Shown in pieces: positions 13,401 to 22,600 of a DNA stretch of 64,000 nucleotides. Position 1 is the stretch's first letter. Every line of letters begins with the position of its first letter. The stretch is from Piromyces finnis. Lineage: Eukaryota; Neocallimastigomycota; Neocallimastigomycetes; Neocallimastigales; Neocallimastigaceae. The notes under the pieces were generated by a model. It saw only the letters and a list, made by a program, of their open reading frames with translations, was not told the DNA's origin and searched no databases. The position numbers were made by a program, and so were the translations under genes. Location: assembly GCA_002104945.1 (NCBI GenBank), contig MCFH01000001.1, positions 434,001 to 498,000 on the forward strand. Reading direction: 5' to 3'.

Positions 13401-14800
13401 ATGACAGTACAAGTCTCTTGTGATAAAGGATCGTTAACAGATTCATTGTTAATTAAGACAGATTTAGAACGATTTTCTTTGGGATTACGAGAATGAGATA
13501 ACTTAGAATTTGAAAAAGAAGATTTAGGTTTGTCAATAAAAATAGGCAAAGAAACGGAAGAAGAGTTATTGCAATCAGTAGAAAAAACAGAAGTTTCCTG
13601 ATGGAATTCGGGAACATTCGAAGGGAGAGTCATACAATGATCCAAGCAATATGAAGAACCAAAGGATAATTTATTATTTTCAAAGTCAATACTTGGATTA
13701 TGTTCCTTAAGCCAACGTAGACCTAGAATACAAGGATATACAGGTAGATCAGTAACGTAAAAGACAGTACGGCATAGGTGATCCATGTAGCGAAGATTAA
13801 GAAGTGGAGTAACTCCGAACAGTTTTTGGCTACCACCAATACCGAATACGTTGGGTAAATCTTCTTCATAGTGGTAGGGAATATTGTGATCGTTGCAATA
13901 GTCGACATCTATTAGATTAAGTGTAGAACCGGAGTCTATAAGAATTTTTGTGTCTAGTTCAAACGATAATTTAAAATTTGAGGTTACCCTATCTTGTTGA
14001 TTTTTCTTGGAATTGGTAGAATTATTTTGTAGAGAAACTAAAGATTCGAATGCTGAGTTTTTATTTCTTCTCTTATGACAATCTTTCAGTTGGTGTCCTG
14101 GAGATCCACAATAGACACATAAGTTTTCCTTACTTCTTCTTTCTTTTTCTTCCTTGGATAACGGACCAAAGTATCTTTTCTTCTTGGGATGTTCTTTTAG
14201 ATTTGTGGAAGCCTTTCTGGAGCCATTGCTGGAATTAGAACTTGGTCCCTTAGTATTTTTGTCAAAAAATAATCCCCTGGTAGCAAGTCTGGAGTCTATT
14301 CTAGCTGCAATAGTTTGGAGGGAAAACAAATCTCTTGGTCCTGGGAACATCTCTAATATCTTCATTGCAACTTCTTGGTTGAGCCCAGCGATAAAAGCAT
14401 CCATCTTAGCCTCTTCATTCCAGTTAGATTCATCAGAGTATTTGTTAAATTCAAGGATGTATCCTCTGATGCCGCCCAAACGATGTTGCTTGAGAGTACG
14501 TAGCATTTGATTGGCTACGTAGACTGCATCATTGTTCCCGTAGAATGCCTTTAGTCTTTCCTTGAATGCTTGGTAGTTGGTCAGACATGGATCATGGTTG
14601 TCAATAAGCGTAGCGGCCCAATTTAATGCATTTCCATAAAGGCGAGAAATCAGGTAGATAACCTTGCTCTCTTCATCTTGATATCTTTCGGGATAAAGGA
14701 GAAAAACAAGTTCTATTTTGGCTAAGAAACCTTTGAGATATTTTCTGTCTCCTGCGAAACCGTCTTTTAGTGAGGCGTTATCAAATATTTGTCCTTCCAT
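10436..14800 (-). CDS. Element D Gag-Pol polyprotein with chromodomain
   Basis: An intact 1454-residue frame starts at an ATG. In order it carries: a Gag region; a CCHC knuckle (CVYCGSPGHQLKDC) near residue 230; a protease (ILIDSGSTLNLID) near 290; RT with YIDD near 683; RNase H ([11 protein letters not shown]); an HHCC zinc site near 1050-1090; integrase D,D,E (SMDFITDLP near 1115, IISDRGAQF near 1175, SNGQTERVN near 1211); and a C-terminal chromodomain ([27 protein letters not shown]) near 1400-1445. The chromodomain normally guides integration to modified chromatin. The closest relative in the window is E, in the opposite orientation. Confidence 0.96.
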   Translation of the reverse strand: MEGQIFDNASLKDGFAGDRKYLKGFLAKIELVFLLYPERYQDEESKVIYLISRLYGNALNWAATLIDNHDPCLTNYQAFKERLKAFYGNNDAVYVANQMLRTLKQHRLGGIRGYILEFNKYSDESNWNEEAKMDAFIAGLNQEVAMKILEMFPGPRDLFSLQTIAARIDSRLATRGLFFDKNTKGPSSNSSNGSRKASTNLKEHPKKKRYFGPLSKEEKERRSKENLCVYCGSPGHQLKDCHKRRNKNSAFESLVSLQNNSTNSKKNQQDRVTSNFKLSFELDTKILIDSGSTLNLIDVDYCNDHNIPYHYEEDLPNVFGIGGSQKLFGVTPLLNLRYMDHLCRTVFYVTDLPVYPCILGLRWLKEHNPSIDFENNKLSFGSSYCLDHCMTLPSNVPEFHQETSVFSTDCNNSSSVSLPIFIDKPKSSFSNSKLSHSRNPKENRSKSVLINNESVNDPLSQETCTVMASNISLSKVDSCSPKNSFKDSNPTTKLPKELESYMDVFSESSAAQLPPHRPYDCQINLIENAKLFYGPIYPLTDEETRVLKDYIDENLKKGFIRKSKSPAGAPVLFVPKKNGELRLCQDYRELNKITIRDSYPLPLIQDMLEHLGKAKIFSKLDLRSAYNLVRIKKGDEYKTAFTCKFGHFEYLVMPFGLKNAPAVFQHFINDVLENILGIFVYSYIDDLIIFSENHKSHIKHVIEVLDRLRNAGLYAKLEKCEFFVSSIDFLGHRISSEGIHMDPNKVSAIINWPVPSSVKEVQSFIGLANYYRRFIPNFAKVAQPLHRLLRKNVKFDFSSEALDAFNTIKSLISSAPILSHPNRDLPFIVETDSSNFAIGAVLSQKSPDDKMIHPVAFYSRSLTSAERNYPIYDKELLAIVNALETWRHFLKGALTPFTIYSDHRNLLYQKKPEKMSQRLVRWALFLSEFNFKILYRSGSSNGKPDALSRRPDYMDSSLPSDAPFSVLRPENFCALICSISSLNDEILSEYVNDSFYIDICNFLENKNLPAPHPQSNKFSLSNSFLLFDSRIYVPLKCRPSVLKLCHDSPSAGHFGIRKTISLISRDFWWPSISIDVKNYIRSCEICCRSKPSRHKPYGLLQPLEISDHPWASISMDFITDLPPSDGFNTILVVVDRLTKMCHLIPFKGIPSASDTAFAFLNYIFKIHGLPSEIISDRGAQFTSKFWKSICQSLDVNVKYSSPYHHQSNGQTERVNSVVEQYLRCFSNYKGTNWINFLPLAEFSYNNAVQDSTKFSPFFLNYGYHPKYSPVIPDQTNVPRAEEFTRDFEDLMEKLKENLKKAIQVQKKYADKYRQEPPTFKTGDKVWLDSSLIIHKGNKKFNPRKLGPFRIISKISNLTYKLELPKSLKIYPIVHVSNLEPYYEDSFGRIKDPPPPIIVNEEEEYEVEEILDKRKHYGKIQYLIKWKGYPLSEASWEPESNLNCDELIKNFNNSH

Positions 14801-15502
14801 TAAAATTAAAAAAATATAATTGTTTGAAAATAAAAATTATGTAAATAAGATAAAGTTATGTTTGAAGAAATTAAGAAAGAAAAAAAAAATTAAATCTTTA
14901 TTATTATTTATTGATTAAAATATTTTAAATATAGACAAAGAGTCAAATTAAATAGTATTGGACCATCAAATATTTAATTTTATTAGTATTCAATACTAGG
15001 TCCCTTGTAGCTCTTTGTTGATAACGTAGATATTATCAATTGTTAATATTGGAAATGAAAATTTTCAATAAAAGGAATTAACGGTATTAGTTTCTTTATT
15101 GTCACTTACTTAATTAAGCGGAAAGAAAAAAAATAGGTTTAATTCCCCGATTATTAATAATATCTAAACAACAAAGTATTACGTATAGGTGTCCAACTAT
15201 CCACGCTAAGGGAGGTATTGAATCCTAACTTCTTTGTTATTTTAATATTTTTTCAAAAATAATAAATAAAATTTAATTTTATTTATTAAAAGTAGAAAAC
15301 GTTTTATTAGAAAATGAATTTTTTCTTTATTATTAAATTAAGCGTCCTGGCGCTCCCCTTATAATAACTGTGGGTTTTACTTTTGTTTTCAGTACCCTTA
15401 TTGTTAAAATAAGCTTCACTGACTTACTTAATTTTTTAATAAATTAAAAATTCTTCCTTTTTTAAACACTAAGGTGTTATTATATATTTTAGGAGTTTTT
15501 AT
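14801..15502 (-). other. Element D 5' leader with conserved RNA domain 1
   Basis: This is a 0.7-kb untranslated leader. About 14935-15215 (minus sense) aligns with leaders of E (25388-25635) and F (51560-51830). Shared blocks are CTTAGCGTGG (with F), TAATACTTT, CGGGGAA, TTTCTTTCCGCT (with F), AAAGAGCTA and TTGATGGTCC, in the same order. Conservation in non-coding sequence between otherwise different elements implies a functional RNA. The role (packaging, dimerisation or internal initiation) is not visible. Confidence 0.7.
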
Positions 15503-15911
15503 TGTAAAGAACTAATGTTCAATAAATAAAAACACAAATATATAAAAAGGAAAATAATAAAAGCAAATAAAAATTTTATTATTGAACACTTAACAAAATT
15601 ATAACAGGTTAGTGTTTAATAATTTTATTTTTATTATAAAATTTCTTTGTTAATAAAAACTCGAATTCAAAATAATTTTTTGAGAAATTTCACTCGTATT
15701 TATATAAATGTTTTTAAAAGTAAATTTATAAAAATTTTACAACTTAATTTTTTAAGCCAATCAGAAATTATCTTCTTTGGTAAAATTTCGTTATAAAATA
15801 TTTTAATAATTAAAAAAAAGATATTAATGAGGTTTCGAACTCGAGTAGTTCAAACCAAGGTCTTAGTTACTAACCACTAAGACAGGTTACTAATTTCTAT
15901 GATTCGTTACA
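15503..15911 (-). repeat. 5' LTR of element D
   Basis: This 409-bp LTR matches 9778-10186. Reading the minus strand, a TATA-type sequence (TATATAAATA, near 15700) precedes the self-primer stretch 15653-15662, which pairs with the bases directly outside the LTR (15493-15502). Confidence 0.93.
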
Positions 15912-15916
15912 ATAAC

Positions 15917-16394
15917 AATTACATCGATAAAATGATGAAAAATATCTTCTATTTATATTTTTCCTAAATACATTTATATTATATTATAACTATTTATTTC
16001 TTATATATTATTATTTAAAATCTACACTAAAATCTTAATTATTAATAAATATTTAAACTATAACTATTTTTAGTAAAATACAATTGGCAATTCAAATTAA
16101 GTACTATTTAATTTGAATATGTGCCCATGTATTATTGATATATTAATCATTTATTATTTATCTATTTCTATAAAAAAAACAATACTAAAACTAGGGATTT
16201 AAATTGAGAATATTAATTTACTTGTTAAACATTAAAAATAAATTAATAATTTATTTTGTTTTAAACTTTAATTATTAATAAATAAATTATGTCTCATTTT
16301 CTTTTTCTGAATATAATTTGTGTAACTTAAACAATAATACTTGTGGCTTAAGTTACATTAAAGATATCAAACAGAGGCGTTTGATATCTTTACA
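15917..16394 (-). repeat. 5' LTR of element A, outer fragment
   Basis: This is the remaining 478 bp of A's right LTR. With 9650-9777 it totals 606 bp, exactly the length of A's left LTR. It keeps the TATA box and the start of the self-primer sequence, so A transcripts would run straight into D. Confidence 0.93.
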
Positions 16395-16555
16395 TCTTTA
16401 CCACTTGATTGGGTAAAGCAAATAAACTTCCTATTTAATTAATAACCATTAATATATGGTTATACATATATTTGGCCAATAAATGATGACCAGAATATAT
16501 GGTTTCAATTGAAATATTTGTGGGCAAACTTATGGCCACAAATATTTCTTACAAT
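16395..16555. other. Short AT-rich spacer between elements A and B
   Basis: 161 bases with no gene. The right copy of A's target duplication (TCTTT) is at 16395-16399 and the left copy of B's (CAAT) at 16552-16555. Confidence 0.7.
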
Positions 16556-17182
16556 TGGTACAGAATTTTATTATAAGTACCTTTTTCTTTATTGTTTGGG
16601 ACACTACAACAGTTATAAATAACAAATTTATATTCTAGATGAATATTTTTTTATTATATATTATTTTATTATTTTGTTTATTATTTTATTATTTTTATTA
16701 CAAGCTTTATTATTTATAAGTATTATTTATTATTATTTTATATTATTATTTGTTTTAAAAATAGGTATAATCTTAGAAAATAAACTAATATTATTATTAA
16801 TTCCTTCACTAAATCTAACAATAATATTATTTATTCTTCTATTATTATCACCTTATCTTTATTTTATTTATAATATAACTAATATAAACTAACTAAAACT
16901 AACTAAAAACTAAAAACTCTTCTTTTCTTTTATATATATATACGCGTCTTTCTCTTCCTTATATAATTATATTTTTATCATCCTTATATTAAATTATAAA
17001 AAGTTTATTTTACTTTAATAAATTATTTATAAGTTATTAATTTAATTTAATTTACCATTCTTATTATTACTATCGTTATATAAATTTATTAAATAAAAAT
17101 ATTTAAATCCATATATATTATAAGGGTTATTTCATTTACCAAATATATGGATTTATTGCATTTTTCTGAATGTGGTGTACCA
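16556..17182 (-). repeat. 3' LTR of element B
   Basis: This 627-bp LTR has a perfect 6-bp terminal inverted repeat (TGGTAC/GTACCA) and looks identical to 42229-42855. The short frames in it (for example 16674-16892) are chance reading frames in AT-rich LTR sequence. Confidence 0.94.
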
Positions 17183-17245
17183 AGACATCCCGCCTTAGTT
17201 TGGACTTCGTCCCTTGAAGTCCAATTTTAAATATTTTTTTTTTTA

Positions 17246-18194
17246 TTACAATTCAGAAAAATATGGAATTATATTCTTTAAGTGAATATTCCGTTCTGCA
17301 ATTTCCCCTGAAATAGGATCACAAACTGTAACTGTATTAAATTCTTTCTTTATGATTTTTAAGGGTCCAGTAAAATAAGGGTCCAGTTTCCTTCTATTGA
17401 ATACTTTAACTAATACTAAATCTCCAGGTTTATATGCGGCTCTCATTCGTTTACTCTGTCGTCTCCGGTCACTCCATAATTTATTGGCTGTTTCAATATT
17501 ATCGATGGCTTCTTGTATCCACTTATGATGTCTCACGAACTTCTGTATCCAATATTCCTCTTCGTTCTCATACTTATTCCTGTCTTTCATCAAAGATAGT
17601 TCGAAGGGTTGTAGATCTTTGCGTCCATATAGTAGTTCAAAGCTGCTGAACTTTGTAATTTCGTTTTTACAAGTTCTAAGAGCCCATAATGCACTAGGCA
17701 GTATTTCATCCCATTCATCTTCTTCATTACCTAATAGTTTCAGATATTTGATTATCTCCTTATTCCGGTTTTCCACTTCTCCATTAGATGCAGGGTGGTA
17801 TGTCGATACGTATTGGACGTACACGTCATGTAAATCCAGGAATGCCTTCGTCTTATCAGATCTAAATTGAGGCCCATTGTCTGTTACTAGAACCTCTGGA
17901 ATACCATGGCGAGAAAATACCCTCTTCAAAAAGTCAATGACATCATCGGATTCTATATTCTCCAAAGCCTCAGCCTCCACCCATTTAGTTAAATAGTCCA
18001 CTAGGACAATGATGTATTTATTGCCTTTATTTGTTATTGGCAACGGACCTACCAGATCAAGACCTACTCTTGAAAATGGTAAGCCTGGCTTTGTAGGTAT
18101 GCTTTCAACAAAAAGGTTAGATTTCTGTGGCTTGAATTGTTGGCATCTTGGACAACACTTAATATAAATTTTTATATCGTTATTCATGCCCTTC
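17246..18194 (-). pseudogene. Element B Pol, C-terminal piece: integrase core
   Basis: This is the third piece of B's pol. It starts inside the HHCC zinc-binding domain (its two cysteines in CCPRCQ) and continues through the integrase core: GLDLVGPLP, LVTDNGPQF and YHPASNGEVENRN supply D, D and E. It ends in a GPY-type module (LDPYFTGPLKII) without a chromodomain. Its neighbour piece is 31282-33233, ending in the zinc-site histidines (HSIGHEG). Element E inserted between the two. Confidence 0.92.
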
Positions 18195-18622
18195 TGTAAC
18201 GAATCATAGAAATAAAGAAATTGTCTTAGTGGTTAGTAACTAAGACTTTGGTCCGAATGTCTTGAGTTCGAGACTTCTAAATTATTTTTTTTTTATTTTT
18301 ATTTTAATTTTTTTATTTTGATTTTTTATCAACTCGAAATTCTTTGATTGGTTAAGAAATTTAAGTTGTAAAAAATCTTTTAGATTAATTTTAAAAATTT
18401 TTATATAAATACGAGTGGATTTTTCTAAATTTAAAAAAAATTGAGTTTTTATTAATTAATAAATTATTGTTAAACACTAACCTATTAAGTTAAAATTTGT
18501 GTGTTTTTAATAATAATTTTAAATATTAATAATTAACAGTAAGATAAAAGTGTTTTATATTTACTAAGTTATTTTAGTAAATTGTTATAAATTTTTTATT
18601 GTTAAGAACACATTTCTTTACA
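18195..18622 (+). repeat. 5' LTR of element E
   Basis: The TATA box TATAAATA is at 18404-18411. About 31 bases downstream, GAGTTTTTAT (18443-18452) is perfectly complementary to the 10 bases directly after the LTR (18623-18632). This is the geometry expected if the 5' end of the transcript folds back to prime reverse transcription. A tRNA-like hairpin (18223-18246) and a GTTCGA box (near 18265) lie near the LTR start. Confidence 0.92.
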
Positions 18623-19009
18623 ATAAAAACTCCTTTATAATAATAGACTTAATACCTTAGTGTTAAAGAATTAGTTATAGATAAAACTTATGTTTTATTA
18701 TTGAAGCTTTTCTTTTAAAACATATTTAAAAAAAATATATATATATAATTAAAATATAAAATAATAAAATAGTTAAAATTTATTATAAAAAAAAAACAGA
18801 GTATAGCTAGTAACAACACTTGAGTTGTGGAGGAGGCGCTCAAAGTTATTTTATAAAAATAAAAACTATAATTATTTTATAAATTTTAAATTATTTTTTA
18901 TTTTTTTGGAACGAAGTTTTTAATAAAACACTTTATTTTTCAAGTTTTCTTGAAAATTAGATTTATTTAATAATATTTTAAAAATATTATATAATAAACT
19001 AATATTGAC
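18623..19009 (+). other. Element E leader, first part
   Basis: This is AT-rich leader after the self-priming site (18623-18632), ending at the C2 insertion. The last five bases (TTGAC) are the target duplication. There are no coding frames. Confidence 0.6.
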
Positions 19010-19615
19010 TGTAAAGTCAGACACTAAACCGAATAGATTAGGATATCTAACCTATTACAATAACACAAAAATTTGAAAAATAGAATAAAAAATTGTTTTA
19101 TAAAATATCTTTTATTATAATAGAATTTTAATAATAACAATTACATCGATAAAATGATGAAAAATATCTTCTATTTATATTTTTCCTAAATACATTTATA
19201 TTATATTATAGCTATTTATTTCTTATATATTATTATTTAAAATCTACACTAAAATCTTAATTATTAATAAATATTTAAACTATAACTATTTTTAGTAAAA
19301 TACAATTGGCAATTCAAATTAAGTACCATTTAATTTGAATATGTGCCCATGTATTATTGATATATTAATCATTTATTATTTATCTATTTCTATAAAAAAA
19401 CAATACTAAAACTAGGGATTTAAATTGAGAATATTAATTTACTTGTTAAACATTAAAAATAAATTAATAATTTATTTTGTTTTAAACTTTAATTATTAAT
19501 AAATAAATTATGTCTCATTTTCTTTTTCTGAATATAATTTGTGTAACTTAAACAATAATACTTGTGGCTTAAGTTACATTAAAGATATCAAACAGAGGCG
19601 TTTGATGTCTTTACA
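19010..19615 (-). repeat. 3' LTR of element C2
   Basis: This 606-bp LTR matches 24749-25354. The AGAGAGAGAGAT purine tract that primes plus-strand synthesis adjoins it at 19616-19627. Confidence 0.93.
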
Positions 19616-19651
19616 ATCTCTCTCTCTAAGTCGAGCTCCTGCGAGATTAAT

Positions 19652-22600
19652 TTATAAGGAATCTTTTCTCGAAGGAATTTCAATTACAAATGGTTGGTAT
19701 CTGTGCTTGATTAGATTACCACCTTTATTCTTTCTTATTCTCATGGAGGAGTCATCCAACTTATGTTTTGACTTTTTAGAGTTTCTTTCGAACTCTTGTA
19801 TTAATTGTTTGTCCGGGATCTGATCTTCAGAAACCCAAGTGGATTTGTCAAATCCTTTCCACGATAACTTATAAAATGTCTCACCATTAACAGATTTCAT
19901 CTTCTCAATTTTTTCTGGAATTTTTTCAATTAAATCTGTGTTAAGATGAATATTTCTTTTCCTACTATTAGACCTATCTATAAACTCGTTTTCAAAGTAT
20001 GGTTCTAACAATGAGACATGAAAGACTGGATGACATCTCATTGTCTTTGGGAGTTTCAATTTAAAAGCGAGAGAACTAACTTTTTCAATTATTTCAAATG
20101 GACCAAGCATTTGAGGTGCTAATTTCTTCTTCAAGTTAGTTCTCGGAGAATCTTTCAATAACCATACCTTCTTTCCCACTTCAAATTCCGGGGGACTTAT
20201 TCTTTTCATATCGGCATATTTCTTATATGTTTCTTTTGCTTTTTCTAAGTTTCCTTTTAATAATTTAAAGTTTTCACTCATATCAATTACTCTTTGTTCA
20301 GCTCTACTAGGTCTATCATTAGCCGGGATTTCCAAGCTGAACTTTGGATGAAAACCATAATTAGCAAAGAATGGGGATTGATTTATAGATTGCTGTAAAG
20401 TATTATTATAAGCAAATTCAGCAAATGGGATAAGATCAACCCAGTTATTCTGCTTTTTATTGATAAAACAACGGAAATATTGTTCTAATATGCCGTTCAC
20501 CCTCTCCGTTTGACCATCTGTCTGCGGATGGTTAGCAGTTGACAATGAATGATTGATATTAAGAAGGTCACAAAGTCTTGACCAGAAATCAGAAGTAAAT
20601 TGCGAGCCTCTATCAGAAATAATGGAATTAGGAAGACCATGCAAACGGAAGACATTGGCAATAAAAGCATCAGCAGCAATTGAAGCAGTAGGAAGACAAC
20701 GTAAAGGAATGGCGTGAGCAAATTTAGTAAATCTATCGACAACAACCATAAGTGTAGTCATATCTCTGGACTTAGGAAGATCAACAATAAAGTCGATAGA
20801 GATATCAGACCAAGGCCTACTAGGAGTGTCCAAAGGGGATAACAATCCATAAGGCTTATGTCTAGGGACTTTGGATTTGCAACAAGTCACGCAAGATTTA
20901 ATAAAGGATTTAACATCTGAATGAAATCTTGGCCACCAAAAGTTTCTTGAAATAAGTTCGACAGTTTTCTTAATGCCGAAATGGCCAGCAGCAACAGAAT
21001 CATGATGGAGTTCCAAAACTCTAGTCCTAAGAGATTTAGGAACATAAATAAGATTATTAAATAACAAAAATCCTTCACCGTCCATAATAACTTTATCAAT
21101 ATTTTTAATAGGTGCATTACTTGTAGAACCATTCATTTTAAATTGAACAATGGAATTATACAAATCGTCATTTTTAAGTTCTGATAAAATAGAATCTATT
21201 AAAGGTTTGTTATCACTATGATGAAGCGAAATAGTAAGACAAGAAACATCAGAGTTAATAACATTCACTAAATGATCACTTCTACGAGACAGAATGTCAG
21301 GCTTACCAGATTTCTTACCAGCTCTATAAATGAGTTTAAAGTCAAATCTGGATAAGAACAAATTCCATCTAATTTGTCTCTGAGATAACATTTCAGGTTT
21401 TCTAGGAAATGTTAAGTTCTTGTGATCGGTATAAATTATGAACTGATGGCGTGCACCCTCTAAGTAATGACGCCATTCTTCAAGTGCAACTATAATGGCT
21501 AACAGTTCCTTGTCATATATAGGATAGTTTCTTTGACAACTCGTCAAACTTTTAGAAAGAAATGCAATGGGATGTAATTTGCCGTCAAACTCTTGAGAGA
21601 GAATAGCACCGACAGCATAATTACTAGCATCAGTTTCAACAATAAATTGTTTATTACTATCCGCATGTTTCAGAATAGGAGCTGACGTGAACAAAGTTTT
21701 TAATAAATTAAAAGCGTCCTGATCTTCTTTCACCCAGTTAAAAGCAACATTTTTTCTAGTGAGCTTGTGAAGAGGGTTTGCAATTTTAGCAAAGTCTTTA
21801 ATAAAAATTCTGTAATAGTTACATAGACCAATAAAAGACTGAACCTCTTTAACATTCTTGGGAACCGGCCAATCGAGAATTGCTTTAACTTTATTTTCAT
21901 CCATTTGCAACCCATCTTTTGAAATGACATAACCAAGAAAAGTGGTTTTCTTAACATCAAACTCACATTTTTCTAATTTAACATAAAGATTATTTTCGAG
22001 TAGTTTCTTAAGTACCTTTTTAACATGCTCGTGATGCTCTTCGATATTATTAGAATAAATAAGGATATCATCAATATATGAGATAACAAAATCATCTAAA
22101 TAATCACTAAGAACATCGTTAATAAAGTGTTGAAAGGTTGCAGGTGCATTCTTTAATCCAAAAGGCATAACCAGATATTCAAAATGACCATACCTAGTAC
22201 GAAAAGCCGTTTTGTATTCATCACCTTCTTTAATACGAACAAGATTATAAGCGGATTTAAGGTCTAGTTTGGTAAAAATCTTAGCATTTTTCACCCTATC
22301 CAAAAGGTCACTTATTAAAGGTAAAGGATATGAATTACGAATTGTAATATCATTCAACCTTCTATAATCAATACAAAGTCTTAAGGAACCGTCCTTCTTT
22401 TTAACAAACAAAATTGGGGCACCAGCAGGAGACGATGATTTCCTAATGAAACCTTTATTTAAATTTTCATCTATATACTTTTTAAGTTCCTCTCTTTCAA
22501 CTTCAGTTAATGGATACAATGGTCCATAAAATAAAGTTGAATCATCCTTAAGCTTGATTTCGCAATCATAAGGTCTATGAGGAGGTAACACTTCACAATT

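Larger units (their letters stand above)
9778..15911 (-). mobile_element. Element D: complete Tf1-like Ty3/Gypsy retrotransposon
   Basis: Two 409-bp LTRs (9778-10186 and 15503-15911) flank a single intact 1454-residue Gag-Pol frame on the minus strand. The ATAAC duplication is exact (9773-9777 and 15912-15916). The LTR pair looks identical, so this is a recent insertion that may still be competent. Directly after the 5' LTR (15493-15502) lie 10 bases complementary to 15653-15662 in the LTR, the self-priming layout of Tf1-type elements. The element's 3' interior ends in a GGAGGAGGACCA tract before the 3' LTR. Confidence 0.94.
3313..16394 (-). mobile_element. Element A: Ty3/Gypsy retrotransposon with two nested insertions
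   Basis: Two 606-bp LTRs (3313-3918, and the split LTR 9650-9777 plus 15917-16394) flank a minus-strand Gag-Pol region. Both outer flanks carry TCTTT (3308-3312 and 16395-16399). The protein is nearly identical to that of C1, so A is a recent copy. It is dead as it stands: a related solo LTR (7027-7638) breaks the reading frame, and element D sits inside its 5' LTR. The sequence after the 5' LTR (9639-9649) is complementary to an 11-nt stretch in the LTR, as in C1. Confidence 0.92.
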
